Source of the DNA: Cladopsammia gracilis
Lineage: Eukaryota; Cnidaria; Anthozoa; Scleractinia; Dendrophylliidae
Assembly: GCA_022457155.1 (NCBI GenBank)
Contig: JAJGOT010000091.1
Span: forward strand, 1,301,501 to 1,365,500
DNA: 64,000 bases
Direction of reading: 5' to 3'
Shown: positions 20,478-32,672 of the stretch, piece after piece
Layout: each line of letters opens with the position of its first letter
Position numbering within the stretch: the first letter of the stretch is position 1
The notes under the pieces: generated by a model
Told to the model about the DNA's origin: nothing
The model's input: only the letters and a program-made list of their open reading frames with translations
Database searches by the model: none
Program-made: the position numbers and the translations under genes

Positions 20478-20680
20478 TTAGACTGCTAGCTGTCCCTTTC
20501 AATCAATCGAGCAGACGAGTCGCGGGCGAGCTAATCACGAAAACAAGCGCGAGCGAATGAGCCGAGGGGAAACTGGGGGAAAGGCGCTTCGCAGAACTTT
20601 CGTTCGCTCGGCGCTCGAATCGCCGATCGCGTATTTGCTCGCCCACTCGACTATCCAGAGAGGGACTGCTAGCAGTCTAA
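20478..20680. mobile_element. Fold-back MITE (GACTGCTAGC ends)
   Basis: TTAGACTGCTAGCTGTCCCT pairs with AGGGACTGCTAGCAGTCTAA. The arms continue with GCGAGC-rich sequence and the body is markedly GC-rich. Confidence 0.8.
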
Positions 20681-20768
20681 CGACATATGAAAGTTGACCT
20701 TTAGCACATAAGCGTGTCCAGTTCTCTCCTATTTCCATTAAACTGCATGATAGCCTGTTTCAGAATTC

Positions 20769-20937
20769 AGGCGTTCAGATAGTGGGGAAAGCGCGAATAG
20801 TTGGTGAAGGCGCGAAGAAAAGCGAGCGAAAAAAATGCAGGGAGACTGGGGAGAGGAAGCGACTCGCTCGCTTTTCTTCGCGCCTTCCCCCAAAAACTCG
20901 CGCTTTCAGCCCACCACCTGAACGCCTGGAACACGCT
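20769..20937. mobile_element. GC-rich fold-back MITE
   Basis: AGGCGTTCAGATAGTGGGGAAAGCGCGA... pairs with ...TCGCGCTTTCAGCCCACCACCTGAACGCCT; the inner arms GGCGCGAAGAAAAGCGAGCG pair with CGCTCGCTTTTCTTCGCGCC. Confidence 0.82.
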
Positions 20938-21109
20938 ATCAAACTGACAAAGACATGAAAGAATGAAAGACATAAATTTGGTTTATTGGACTCCAAATGC
21001 GAAATATCTTTAAGCTTATTGTTGTTCATGTTGTCCTTTTTACGCAACGTATTCGTAACAAAACTAATTTAAAACATTATGTGACAAAACTTTACAGCTG
21101 ATGGATCGG

Positions 21110-21138
21110 AAGAAGCGAGTGAGTGAGTGAGTGAGTGA
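21110..21138. repeat. GAGT microsatellite
   Basis: GAGTGAGTGAGTGAGTGAGTG follows AGC; short and perfect. Confidence 0.9.
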
Positions 21139-21399
21139 TCATTTGCATATCTTTCTCCGTTACCGATACACGTTCATTACGCATGCGCTTATTCACGGGT
21201 TAAAAACTGAATAACCGGACATTTTGAGCGCAAAAACCGAAAAACCGATCTCAAAAATGGCCAAAACCATAAACTGAGAACCCTAATGGCCCCCTCTGTG
21301 TGGCGCGACCTCGATATTGAATTTCAGACGACAAGCGTGTGACAAGAGACAAGACAAGAGACCGACTTTTGTTAACGTAAGAGTACAGCGCTGTGCACA

Positions 21400-21700
21400 T
21401 CACAAAATCGGCCCTATCTCGCTCGGATTGTCTGCCCCTGGGTCTTCGAGGATAAATGCGAATAAATGCATGCTTGCTCAAGCAAGAACATTACGCCGAG
21501 AGGCTCCGCCCGATAATGGTACCCTTTTCAGGTTGGAGGCTGGCCGGAGGTATATAAAAGGGGTAGAGATTTCACGAGTTGAAGTATAGAAAAGAATAAG
21601 AAAAACTGTAATTTTCGGGGCGAAGCCTCCCCGCATAAAACTTTGTTGAGTACCTGCCCCTTTCCCCGGGGCAATCACATGGTTACCCATGGTTTTAAAT
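21400..21700. repeat. Probable dispersed repeat with a TATATAAAAG box
   Basis: The segment around GGAGGTATATAAAAGGGGTA and TCACGAGTTGAAG looks like a dispersed retroelement fragment. A TATA-like word alone does not make it a promoter; no gene follows. Confidence 0.35.
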
Positions 21701-21751
21701 GACCCCGCTAAACTGAATTAATTAATGTAATAGTGTTGAAAACCAATAAAA

Positions 21752-21778
21752 TCCAATCCAATCCAATCCAATCCAATC
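21752..21778. repeat. AATCC microsatellite
   Basis: AATCC repeated five times. Confidence 0.9.
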
Positions 21779-21934
21779 TTCGAACCTTTATATTTCCTAA
21801 ACGAGAGCTGGGGTATCCAAATACATTGAAGAAAATATAATAAAGGTTGTTTTGAGATATTGAGATTCCCCGATAAAAACAAGCCAGCATGAGCAGTGAG
21901 CCTGGAAAGAGTATATAAGATATTTGCCGGCAAA

Positions 21935-22110
21935 TAGAGCGTTTTCATATGACGTCACGGCGGCCATATTGGTGTTCCAAAACAAGAAACGGCGGCCATA
22001 TTGGTGTACCAAACCAATCCTCCGGGAATTGAACTCTATTTTTATGCAAACATTTTCTTTTGTTTCAGTAAACCAATATGGCCGCTGGTCACGTGAGTGA
22101 AAACGCTCTA
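21935..22110. mobile_element. Fold-back MITE, TA-flanked
   Basis: TAGAGCGTTTTCATATGACG...GGCGGCCATATTGG pairs with CCAATATGGCCGCTGG...GTGAAAACGCTCTA. The inner block CGGCGGCCATATTGGTGT is duplicated in the left arm. Confidence 0.85.
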
Positions 22111-22268
22111 TAGGATTTTTATGTTTTCTCTCTCATGCTTTGTGTCATTATAGACGAGTAGCACTGGGTCTCGGGGAGGAGGTTGTGCGTGGGTCACGTG
22201 ACCAAGCAGGCCATGTGCTTGCCATTCGCCTCGGTTGATTGCGGTGAAGAAGTTTGGTACATATCAAA

Positions 22269-22681
22269 GGGAACTTCCATTATTATAACAAATTGACGTT
22301 AAATTGTTGGAAATAAAGTCTAAATTAAAAATTTTTAAAAAGCAGTTGCAAATATAATTTTAGTGTACAAAAAAATGGATATGAATATCGTCTATTTTCG
22401 CTTTTAAATTTCCCGCGCGCTGCCATTTTGAATATTTATGACGTGTTACGGTTGTCTTATTGTTGCATATAAAAGAACTTCGATTCTTAACGACAACCGT
22501 AACACGTCATAATTATTTCAAAATGGCGGCGCGCGGGAAATTTGAAAGCGAAAATAGGCGATATTCATATCCATTTTATTTGTACACTAAAATTATATTT
22601 GCACCTGTTTTTTAAACAATTTAAATTTCGACTTTATTTCCAACAATTTAACGTCAATTTGTTCTGACAATGGAGGTTCCC
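22269..22681. mobile_element. 413-bp fold-back element with long arms
   Basis: GGGAACTTCCATTATTATAA... pairs with ...GTTCTGACAATGGAGGTTCCC. Arms of about 180 bp match throughout, including GACGTGTTACGGTTGTC / GACAACCGTAACACGTC next to a 35-nt loop. Confidence 0.87.
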
Positions 22682-23388
22682 GTTAATTTAATTAACTGAT
22701 GTATGTGTGAGTAAGAAACCCTTCATCATGTTTATTACTTCATGGAACAATACTGTTCAACTAATTTCTTCCATGCTTGTATTCAGTAAATTTCCTTTTT
22801 TTGTGAATAAAAATATACTGCTATTGTAAAAAGAACGAAATATTTTTCAATATAAAATTCTTTCCTGCTATTATGTCCACGATGGATGCTTTTCTGCAGA
22901 TCATTTTCATCTTTGTTAAAACACAAAAAAGCAAGTGACACAATCGAACACCAACCTTAAACTTACTTTGCAAAATCAGGCCTGATGATTCTCCATAACC
23001 GAGTTATCATATGGTGAATAGAATATTTGTAATAAATAAAGATTGATGATGATGATGATGAACTTTGTGCTTCCGCTGTGTTGATGTACCAACATAGTAG
23101 CTATTTGTGGGAATAAGCATTGGAACCTTTTAACAGAAGAACGATTAGGTGTATAGTAGAACCTTACCTTCCGACCGCCTCGTTATAACAACCACTTTGT
23201 TATAGCACATGAAAAGGCTTTTTTGAAGTCATTTAACCTGAAAACTCCACCATCTGGTTAAGCAACATTTTTTGGCCCGCAAGTGATTGTATTTCCTCAA
23301 ACAGCCTCGTGCCCTGGCACCGGTAAAGCGCGGGAAAACAGGAAGCGCGAGGTGTCATGGGAAGACGTTTTCTCTGAATCCGTCCGTC

Positions 23389-23556
23389 AATAGACCAATT
23401 CCGATATATTAAAATTCATACTTGGCTCCGAGGCTTAGGGGAATAAAACAAAACAAATTAATTATTCATCCCTGAACCTCGATGTGATTTCTTTTGTTTT
23501 ATTCCCCTAAGACTCGGAGCCAAGTATGAATTTTAATATATCGGAATTGGTCTATT
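23389..23556. mobile_element. Fold-back MITE (family B, copy 2)
   Basis: AATAGACCAATTCCGATATA... pairs with ...TATATCGGAATTGGTCTATT. It shares tips, the ATTAAAATTCA segment and GAGGCTTAGGGGAAT with copy 1; the middle differs. Confidence 0.85.
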
Positions 23557-23602
23557 CCACGCCCAACGTGGCAGAACAAGGAGCGACGCCTGGCAACGAG
23601 GT

Positions 23603-23745
23603 ACACCACATGCTTACCATCCTCTGTTTGTGTGGTGCGCTGTGCAACCGTAATGGCCGAGCTGTCTTACTATTTTCCATAAACCGATACGGCCATTACC
23701 GTGCATAACACACCACACAAACAGGATGGTATGCCTGTGGGCACA
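23603..23745. mobile_element. Fold-back element
   Basis: ACCACATGCTTACCATCCTC...ACCGTAATGGCC pairs with GGCCATTACCGT...CAGGATGGTATGCCTGTGG; about 140 bp, directly after the family B copy. Confidence 0.7.
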
Positions 23746-24354
23746 CACGCAAATATACTGTTTAGGGACGGACAAAAGAAGTAGACAAGTGCGTTACCGT
23801 TTTCATATTTTTATTTCGCATCAGGCGATTCTTAGCATCTACATGATGACTCCTACTTATGTTCGTTACATGTTTCACTTTTTTCGTTTCTTTTTTTTTT
23901 ATAAAATTCCTAAGTGTATTTATGCAAGTTATTACATCTTGCGTTTGTTAAACTATCAATGGTAGAGTAAAATACCACAATTTTCACAACTGCTGATTAA
24001 TTGTTACAATCCCATCGTACATACTCTTCTTAGTTTTACTTTAAAACTGCATTACCATAGTAAACACAAGTTGCCTACACTAAAAAGTGCAGCGGGTTTG
24101 ATTAAAAACTTGAAATCCTGCATTTGATTGTCCGATTGTACGAACCACATGGTTAGAAAACAAGAAAATGAGCTTGCAGATCTCATTGAAATCTTTATCG
24201 TCTTTCCAAGAAAGCGATTTTATATTATTGTAAGCCCAGGGTTAGCCAAATAGTGTAAAATTGCGTTGACTTAAGTTCGATTAAAGTGAAGGGGCTTTGT
24301 CTCCAATTTCTGGTATTACTTAACAAAGCCATAAGACATATTTGTATCAGAGAA

Positions 24355-24418
24355 ATCTTAAAAATAAAGTCCACTTTCGTTGACTAACACTATATTAGTG
24401 TACTGAAAATATTAACGA
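24355..24418. repeat. Short copy of sequence found 3' of the propeller gene
   Basis: CTTAAAAATAAAGTCCACTT...GTTGACTAACACTATATTAG matches 16369-16432 over about 60 bp in the same orientation. No coding part of the gene accompanies it. Confidence 0.6.
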
Positions 24419-25860
24419 GTGTGTTTGGCTGAGGATGTTCAGGGTCCCTTTTCTCGATAATTTATTGGGCCCGCAGCTTTATTTAAAAATCAGAATCTTT
24501 AGATTGGTGGTGTAAGTTTTATCCCGCATGCCAACCTCACTTGTTTCGTCAAGTTAAAATTTTATTGCTTAGATTTCTATGCCAACAAAATTTGAATCTT
24601 TAATGTAAACAATGCGCGCATAAAATAGCTTACCTGGTCCCGAAAAGGTATCGGGCTTTCGCGAAATGGGCCCCAGGATGAAAATGGATTTTAACTTCAA
24701 TTCATCAATGAAACATGGCTGTGGTTTGTCCCCACTTTAAAATTCACTTTATACCTCCTTGATATATGATAGAATTGGAGTATCCATTCTAGTCACGACC
24801 ATTCAAGAACTATGCAGGTAGCTACGAAAAAACAGGTGCTACGAAGCACTGTTCTTGGGTACAACTCGACAATTATCCACAACATGTACAGGAATCGCAA
24901 AAACTGGTGTTTCCCAGGCTGCCATTTTGAAATATTTGTCCGCATTTCGATCCCACAATGCAATGCTGCCAAATATGACGTCATCGTGTAAAGTAACTTA
25001 CATTTGAGGACAGTCTTGACCCCAAAACAGCCAAATATTCATGACATATCCCCTTAAGTCATCGCAAGTTAATACAAAAGCAAACAAGTGTTGGTCAAAC
25101 GGAGATAACGTGGAGCAGGAGACAAGTTTCCAACCTCAGAAAATGCAGAACCAATACAAGACTTAAATGAAAAAATTTCCGTCGGACTATTATAAAAAAA
25201 AAAAAGCCATCGCCAAAAGCAACATTTCTTTTAGATTTTTAAAGAAAGCAATAAGATAAATGAGCTATGCTCAGCAGAAAAATAATGTAAGTGGATAATA
25301 TGCATGTTTTATATAGCCATAAGGCAAAGCTTTTTTTTGCCGCGATTTTACTCTCAGAATTAGTTGTTTTACCATCGTTTTGTCTCTGACCCTCACATAC
25401 ATGTAATTAATGCGCGTTCTATAAACAATTATTGTATAAACTACATATCAACACATACAAGCCAAGTCGTGAATGAACCAATCCGTAACCAGTGTAAAGC
25501 ACAGGAAACCAAAGGCGCGAAAACACGAGTCCTGTGCCAAGCGCGGGAACACAACCGATGTCAAGCGCAGCAAAAATTGCGCAAGCAATGTCAAAATTTT
25601 GGTTTCATACACGACTGGCTAAGACCAACAACATCCGTTAAAGCTCGCAACATAGCAAAAAAAAACCGTCCGAAAATTGACCAAATTAACACCAATTTGA
25701 TACAACAAATTCAAAGACACGGCAAAACTTTACAGCAGAGACTATAGTTTGTAGCTTGATTAAGACGTTTTGATTGATGTTGATAAAATAACTGGTTAAC
25801 TCTGGATGCAGGTTCTTCCTGTAGCCACTTTACGAGCTTTCTGCATTTGGACAAACTGGT

Positions 25861-28800
25861 CTAAAACTGGTCTACCAAGATATCTCCGAGGAACTGGGGA
25901 ACTTGAGCTCTGGAACTTCGTAGCGTCAGTCTAAACATCTGTAACAGATTAAGCACACGGTTAGTTGGGCTTGGTACCCACTAGCGACATAACGAACATA
26001 ATCATAAGCGCCGTTATGTACTTATGATCGACATAATAACCCTTTTCTTGGTTAACATTTCTAATTTGCATTACAATAAAATTCAACGTGGATGTGAGGC
26101 AATTTCGGATAATTTAGTCGTTTCTGCCCGAAATTGCCTCGCATCCACGTTGAATGTTATTGTATAATGCAATGAGAAATGTTAACCGTGAAAAGGGCTA
26201 TTGCGTTCGACGACAGTAAAACGCCTCCTAATCTCGTGAAGGCAGGATTTTTTTAGAACGCCATACTTGCCGCCCCGCACATTTTTCAGGGGCACCTCGG
26301 CTGGAGACTGGTACCCACTCCAGGCCTCGCATTCGTTCTCGTGCCTAGACTCCCCCGACATCGAACGCAATCTTTTAATTCGTGATTTCTACTAGTCGTA
26401 ATCATAATCATAACAAACTGTTCGATCTTTATAATAGTGTCGCGCTTTTTGCGTTTTTGGTCGCGTTTATTCTTAGCGGGGAAGTGAAAATCTTAGATCA
26501 ACCTCGTCCCAGGCCTTCTCCTCTTTCAAAATGGCGGGGCGGGCGTTCCACCGCGGTCAAACGTCCGTTTTCGTTTCATTTAGTGGGATTTTATTTATTT
26601 TATTTGTATTAAATGGAAATATGGGCAAGGTTGTACTAAAAAAAATAGTTGACGTTACTTTCTTTTAATTTTTCTCAAAATGATGAGCTTTTTTTCCGTT
26701 GAAAACTGACCAGAACTCTTTGCGCCTGATCAAAATTATGTGGCAAATGGCGCCGACAATTCTGCAGTTCACAGTTTTTAAACGCTTAGAACTTTTTTGA
26801 TAATCTTTCAAAACGTTTGGTAAATTGACAGTGTATTGGCAATATATTGAACTTTAAATGTGAAAATGACAACCTTAACTTTTAAGTGCTTTGCTTAACT
26901 TTTGCAAATTTCTCTCGTTTGACCGCGGTTAAGGCGGGCGTACACACCCCTGGACAAGGCTGCCAAGATACTCCAAAAATAACGGAGCATTTAGTCGCGT
27001 AAAATGTCGTCGTTTCGTTTCTACAACTGTTTCAGATTACCGGAAAACAAACACGGCTGCCAATCGCTGAGAAGAATCTCCGAAAAAGTCATTTCATCGT
27101 GTCACGTTACAAAATAATGCACAATTCTTGGAGTATTTTGTTAGCCTTGTCCTGCGATTTCTATCCTCAAGTGTGACCATTCATGAAAGCTACTGAGTAG
27201 TGCTTTCCTGTGGTACTGTTTATTATGCTGTACAAGGTGGTTGTGAGTTTTGAGTCTGTGGATGAAATCCTAAAGTGCGACCATTCAAATGAAAGCTACT
27301 GAGCAGTACTTTCCTGTGGTACTGTTTATTATGCTGTACAAGGTGGTTGTGAGGTTTGAGTCTGTGGATGAAATCCTAAAGTGTGACCATTCATGGAAGC
27401 TACTGAGTAGTACTTTCCTGTGGTACTGTTTATTATGATGTACAAGGTGGTTGTGAGGTTTGAGTCTGTGGATGGAATCCTAAAGTGTGACCATTCAAAT
27501 GAAAGCTACTGAGTAGTACTTTCCTGTGGTACTGTTTGTTATGATGTACAAGGTGGTTCTACGTTTTAAGTATGTGAGTAAAATCCTGAAGCGTGACCAT
27601 TCAATTGAAAACTACGAGCAGTACTTTTCTGTGGCGCTGTTTATTATCTAACACAAAACGGTTTCAACTTTTGAGTCTGCGGGAGATATCCTGAGGTGTG
27701 ACCATTCAAATTAAAGCTATTGAAAAGTACTTTCATATACCAATAGCGCTGTTCGTTTTTCAACGTTTAGTAAGTAGAAAACAAGTTAAAATAATTTGTC
27801 CAGTTTGTACCACAGCGCTCTTAGAAGATAATGTGTTAGTAGTCTATTAGGAAGATGAGGAATATCTAAAACGAGATTCGTTTACCTGTGCTTGTCTGTT
27901 AGGTTCTAGTCGAAGTAGTGTTCCAATTTGAACCGTTCGTGCTTTGATAATTCCAGCACAAACAAAGTTTTCGGGATTAGGGTCTACATTCTGAAGTAAT
28001 GACATTCCAAAGCCAACGAGCTGCAAGAGAACATACGCATTTATAAGTAAATACGGTCTGCTGCTGTGTGAGGAAGGAACTAAGAAGCGAAAAGTAGTTT
28101 AATACACAAACCTTTGTCTTAATTGTTTCTGTGTCAATTGGAAATCTAGCTGGAAAAATTTTCTGGCACTCTTGATCAGGGCTAAAATAAAACAAATGAC
28201 ATCAGTGAACGTTTCTTCTTGAACACTAGCAACACAGTTATATAATTATAATTATAGTGTTTTGAAATCCCTTCTATTGTCTAGATGAAAAGAGCAATTC
28301 TCTATAATATGGTGGGCAGAGAAACCCATGATCAAGGTTGTCAAAAATCCTGGATTATTTTGTTGTATAAAACTAAAAAGATGATGAAATCTCAATTTGG
28401 CATTTCATCGTGTGTCACGTGAATGATACTCCACGATACTCCACCTTGGACAATTATTGAGAATTAATATGATGTAATGTCGACACTTAGAATTTTATTT
28501 TCAATAATTTTTTAAGTGTAAAAAAGAAAATCTAAAATCCCCACTCGGGGTTGAACCTGTGACCTCAGCTAGGCTTAGGCTTACATAGCCTACCGTACCA
28601 GAGTACCACCAAGCTTCTCGAGTTGTTTTGGCCTAAATTTAACTAAATAAACTGGTAACCCCAACCTCGATTGCAAGCTAACCAGTTACTCCGTTATATA
28701 AGTCTAAATAAGGTGTCCGAGGTGGTTTAGGCGGATGGTATCTTATGCTAACCTTCTACGCCCGGCCCGCCATTTTGAATTTGAAAAAGCAGAGAGGGCC

Positions 28801-31800
28801 TGGGGCAAGGTTGACCATACTTACTTTCCTAACTGTTTCCATCTTGTAAAGAAGTCTTGCGCGTTCATTTCTGTTGGCGAGAAGAACTTGGATGCAAACA
28901 GTGGCAAGGGAAGAGCAATTCTTTGGCTCATGCCATTCACACTAAAGGAGAAGAAAAAATATCCATTCCAAGTGAACAAGGGTCTCACAAGAGATGGCAG
29001 TGTAATGTAGTGTAATGTAGTGTGTACTACACACTACATTACACTGCTCTGAGAGTGTCGCCAAAAGAAATAAACTCCCTGAACGTTTGAAGACAGGAGG
29101 CGGCATTTATTTGGAGCACTCTTGTACAATGTTTAAGGGGGCTATGTCAACAATTTTTAGAAAAACTAATAACTTTAAGAAGCGAGAGAATGTTTGTATG
29201 GATGGAAACCCCAAATAACTGTTTTGTTTTGTTTTGTTTTCTGTTTTGTTTAAACCTGCTCTACTAGTTCACTGAAACTGTAATTAAGGGCCTTTGGCGA
29301 CGGGTGGTCAAGATGGAAACGGATTAGAACTTGAAAATTTTTTTCAAGTTTTCCCTCGTGTCTAGCAAAAACCACTCAATAAACTGACTACCATAAAATG
29401 CTGCTTATAAGCCATCCTTGGGCTTGTACAACTTCGTAAGGGTTTTTTTGGCTCGCAAGCAAAAAATATTATGATAAAGAAGTGTTGTTTCAGTTATTTG
29501 GTGTAAATTTTTGTAAAGAATTGCTGTCAAGAAACTGTGGTCTGCTTATATACAGCTGTTTCGAGAAAGGTTGTTGGAAAAAAACCCAAAAGTGCACGCG
29601 ACAATCCCAAAAAATAATATGGGATATGACCAATGAATTTTAATAAGTCAAATAAATACATGAAGCCCAGGATACCTCGTCCGTACAGGAACGATCTTAG
29701 ATGGCGGACCATTGGGATAAATGAGTTCTTAGGATATAGCGTGTATGACTACCCACGTGCACTTTTATGCTTTTTTCCGTCAACCTTTCTCGAGACAGCT
29801 GTATATAGGAGGGGGCATGTATGACCAGGTGGGCTAGCTTATAACCGGCATGTTACAGTTATGTTTTGTTCTCATATCTTGCTCTTGGAGTTTTAAGACC
29901 ATTATTTTGACCCCAAGACATAAAATTACCCATGACATAGCACCTTTAACATTTCCGATGAGTTTCCCCAACCTCTCAATTAATACTCCCTTTTCAATAG
30001 CACTTATACCTGAATTGAAGATCTATGAGCGGACGATCATTGAACTCCATCATACATTCTACATTGATCATCTGTTTCACCTGAGCTCCACCTTCCACAA
30101 CATTGGGCGGAGGACTGGAGTCAACTTGGAGACGTGCTTTGAGTTAAGGAAGGAAACTACTGATAATGAATGAACATGTGAGAATTTTAATGGAGGCCTC
30201 TGAACTCGAGTCACTCGAACTTGAGACGCTAGGATCAAGTTTTGAGGATGGAGTCGAGGCTGTCAGCTTACATTTGAGCTGTACTATAGGTATCCTAAAC
30301 GATGACTGGCTGAGTATTACAGTAGATATATAAAAAACAAAATATGCATAAATAGTATAACTACATGCAGTGAATGAAAATAATTTGCATAAAAAACCAT
30401 AACAACCGACAACAGTTTTGCAACACCGATAAATACCCCAAACTTTGCACTCATGGTAAATGAGTTATATTATTCGTACCTCAATCTTATGAAGTACACA
30501 CTAACATCACCTCATGTTTGACAGATTTCCTTCTCAAACCCATTAATAACAGTAATTCATCACTTGATCACTCGATTGCTTAATCGTTTGCTCAATCGAC
30601 TGTAAATATTGAGCCCGCGGTATGTAATGGCCACCTTCCATGGGTGGGGAGTTGGACTCAGGGGGTGGGGGAGTGTCCGAAGGTGTGCAGAATCTTTATT
30701 TATTCAGAGCATTTTGTATTCACGAGGTTGGCTCATATGAGCATTTGATCTTTCTTTGTTTCATCAGGATTTCCAACATTTTCAACTTCCTCCAAGAAAA
30801 CTCTGCTTTGTGTCTTATTTTTAAACTTTCTTGTTGTTGTTGGAACTCCTGATGAAACATGCCCTCTTGTGTTTTATCAGAAACCCATAAGTGGGTTAAA
30901 ACGTGTAACGCGCATTCACAGCTTCCGAATATTCATTTTTTGCTTAGTACCATAATTGGAAACCCCTGGTGCAGGGAGATTAGAAGCAAGTTGTTCTAGC
31001 GAATTAATTTGTTAATATTTTAACCTTGATTTCCAAAATATGGCTGTAACAACTTCTTAGCAAATTGAATAATCTGAAGCTTGTTTTGAAGCGTGCAAGA
31101 GACAGTTGCATGTTTTAACCCACTTATGAGTTTCTGGTTTTATATAATACTCCGAACACAGCATTTAGTATGAATTTGAACATATTCAAAGGATATGAGT
31201 GTTGAGATCTCCCGGCATGTGAACAGTGGAGAAGAAATTAACAAACTGTGATGATGTCTTATTACCAAAAAACACACCAACAGCTCCTGTAATAAATAAA
31301 GATACAAATATATTAAAGGGGCACTGTCATGCCGAAATAACTTGTCTTGTTATACTGTATAGCTGGAGTTTTTGTCAATACAACGCGCGTGTTGATTGGT
31401 TGATTCATCATCACATGACATCTAACAAACAAACTGTTTCCCGCCAATTGTGCTAAGTGGGGAACATTTTCGAATGCGGGCAACAATTTTGACGTCAGAG
31501 GGTAACATTGCACTGTTGCCCGCTAGCGCACGTGATCAGACCGTGATCAGACCGTGACAAAAGGTGGCATGATTATGATGGATCGGGTGCTCGGCGCGTT
31601 TTCCAAACAGTCTTGTGTTTTTTTTGGTTGCTATATAACAAATCACTTAATGACTGATCCCTCGGGAAACAGTGAATTTTGTTTCCCGAGAATCTCGATT
31701 TTTCCCTCGACGAAACATCGAGATTCTCGGGAAACAAAATTTACTGTTTCCCTCGGGACCAGTCATTAAGTGTTTAATATTTCCATGTTACATGTTATAT

Positions 31801-32672
31801 CACCAGGGCTGCAAATAACAGTTGGTCATCGGACAATGGCCGACCAAAATTTGCCAATGTCCGACAAATCGCAACCGTGATCAGACATTATGTCCGGAAA
31901 ACTTGCAAATGGCTGAGCGTGTTTGAAATCGCCCTATAATGCATTGTAAACCCTTGAGCATTGAATACGTCATGTATGCCCACTTGTAAGGCATGGTAAA
32001 TAATAAGATGTTCGACCAAATTTTTGGTTTGTCCAATCAAAATGGTGCCCAAGTCGGACATACGTCCTTTAAAAAAAATAATTATTTGCAGCCCTGCCTC
32101 ACCAAATGCCACCAAATATACAACTAAATTGAATAACAAGATTCTATAGAGCAAAACAGAAGCAGTAGTTTGGAGATAAAGTGCAGGATTGCAAGGATGG
32201 AAGTGGATTACAGTTCATCAAATTTGATTTCATGACAGGCGGTCAAGGAATTAAAATTACCATTCTTGTAGAATTTTAGCCATTATTTTTTCTCTTTAGT
32301 TAATATTTCTTTGCTTTTAATTATTTACCTACTCCATTTATTATTATTACAAACATTCTTTGAAGTTAGCAAGATAAGAAATAAAAAATGGAGAAGGGCA
32401 AGATATTGGTAAACTTTTGCTGATTTTTTTTCCTATTTCAAGATAATAAAGCAAGCTAAGGCGAGCTCCTGACCATAATCATGAAAACATGATAAATTAT
32501 ATCAACTGGAACATTGCCCCTTTGAGAGACAGGGAAGTAAGAAAAGAAATACAGAAATAAATAAAATCACCAACAGTTTGTTCACTCACCTTTAGCATCA
32601 GTAAAATCGGATTTTATACCAACTTGAAGGATGTCATTTTCAAAAAGAACACCAGTGTTTTTAAACACAAAT
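25861..32672 (-). CDS. AP2A: AP2A ear (appendage) domain, coding exons 19-25
   Basis: The alpha ear is a beta-sandwich plus platform that binds DPF/DPW and FXDXF motifs of epsin, amphiphysin, Eps15 and auxilin. Exon 19 encodes [13 protein letters not shown], exon 20 [16 protein letters not shown], exon 21 [17 protein letters not shown], exon 22 [20 protein letters not shown], exon 23 the segment up to TETIKTK, exon 24 [18 protein letters not shown] and LLRLEPN, and exon 25 MFRLTLRSS with the stop codon at 25861-25863. Trp849 in FFTRWKQL and Arg914 in LLRLEPN correspond to platform-pocket residues in the vertebrate ear, so partner binding should be retained. The terminal 16 residues ([16 protein letters not shown]) diverge from vertebrates. 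The last exon is isolated by a 1.9-kb intron filled with a minisatellite and fold-back elements. Confidence 0.93.

Noticed and set aside
21542..21552. TATATAAAAG as a core promoter
   Set aside because: No gene starts downstream and the segment resembles a dispersed repeat.
25364..25747. 127-codon plus-strand ORF rich in Gln and Asn
   Set aside because: No conserved motif, no splice context, and it lies just below the AP2A terminal exon where 3' UTR is expected.
27171..27760. CRISPR-like regular repeat
   Set aside because: Units are about 105 bp, contiguous and without unique spacers, in an intron of an animal gene; it is a minisatellite.
28735..29010. 91-codon plus-strand ORF
   Set aside because: It overlaps AP2A exon 22 on the opposite strand; the minus strand carries the conserved ear sequence, so this is a shadow.
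31197..31286. A GT donor inside AP2A exon 20 (ACT|GTTCAC)
   Set aside because: It would end in phase 0 and break the frame into exon 21, and it drops conserved residues; the AT-AC junction fits on every count.
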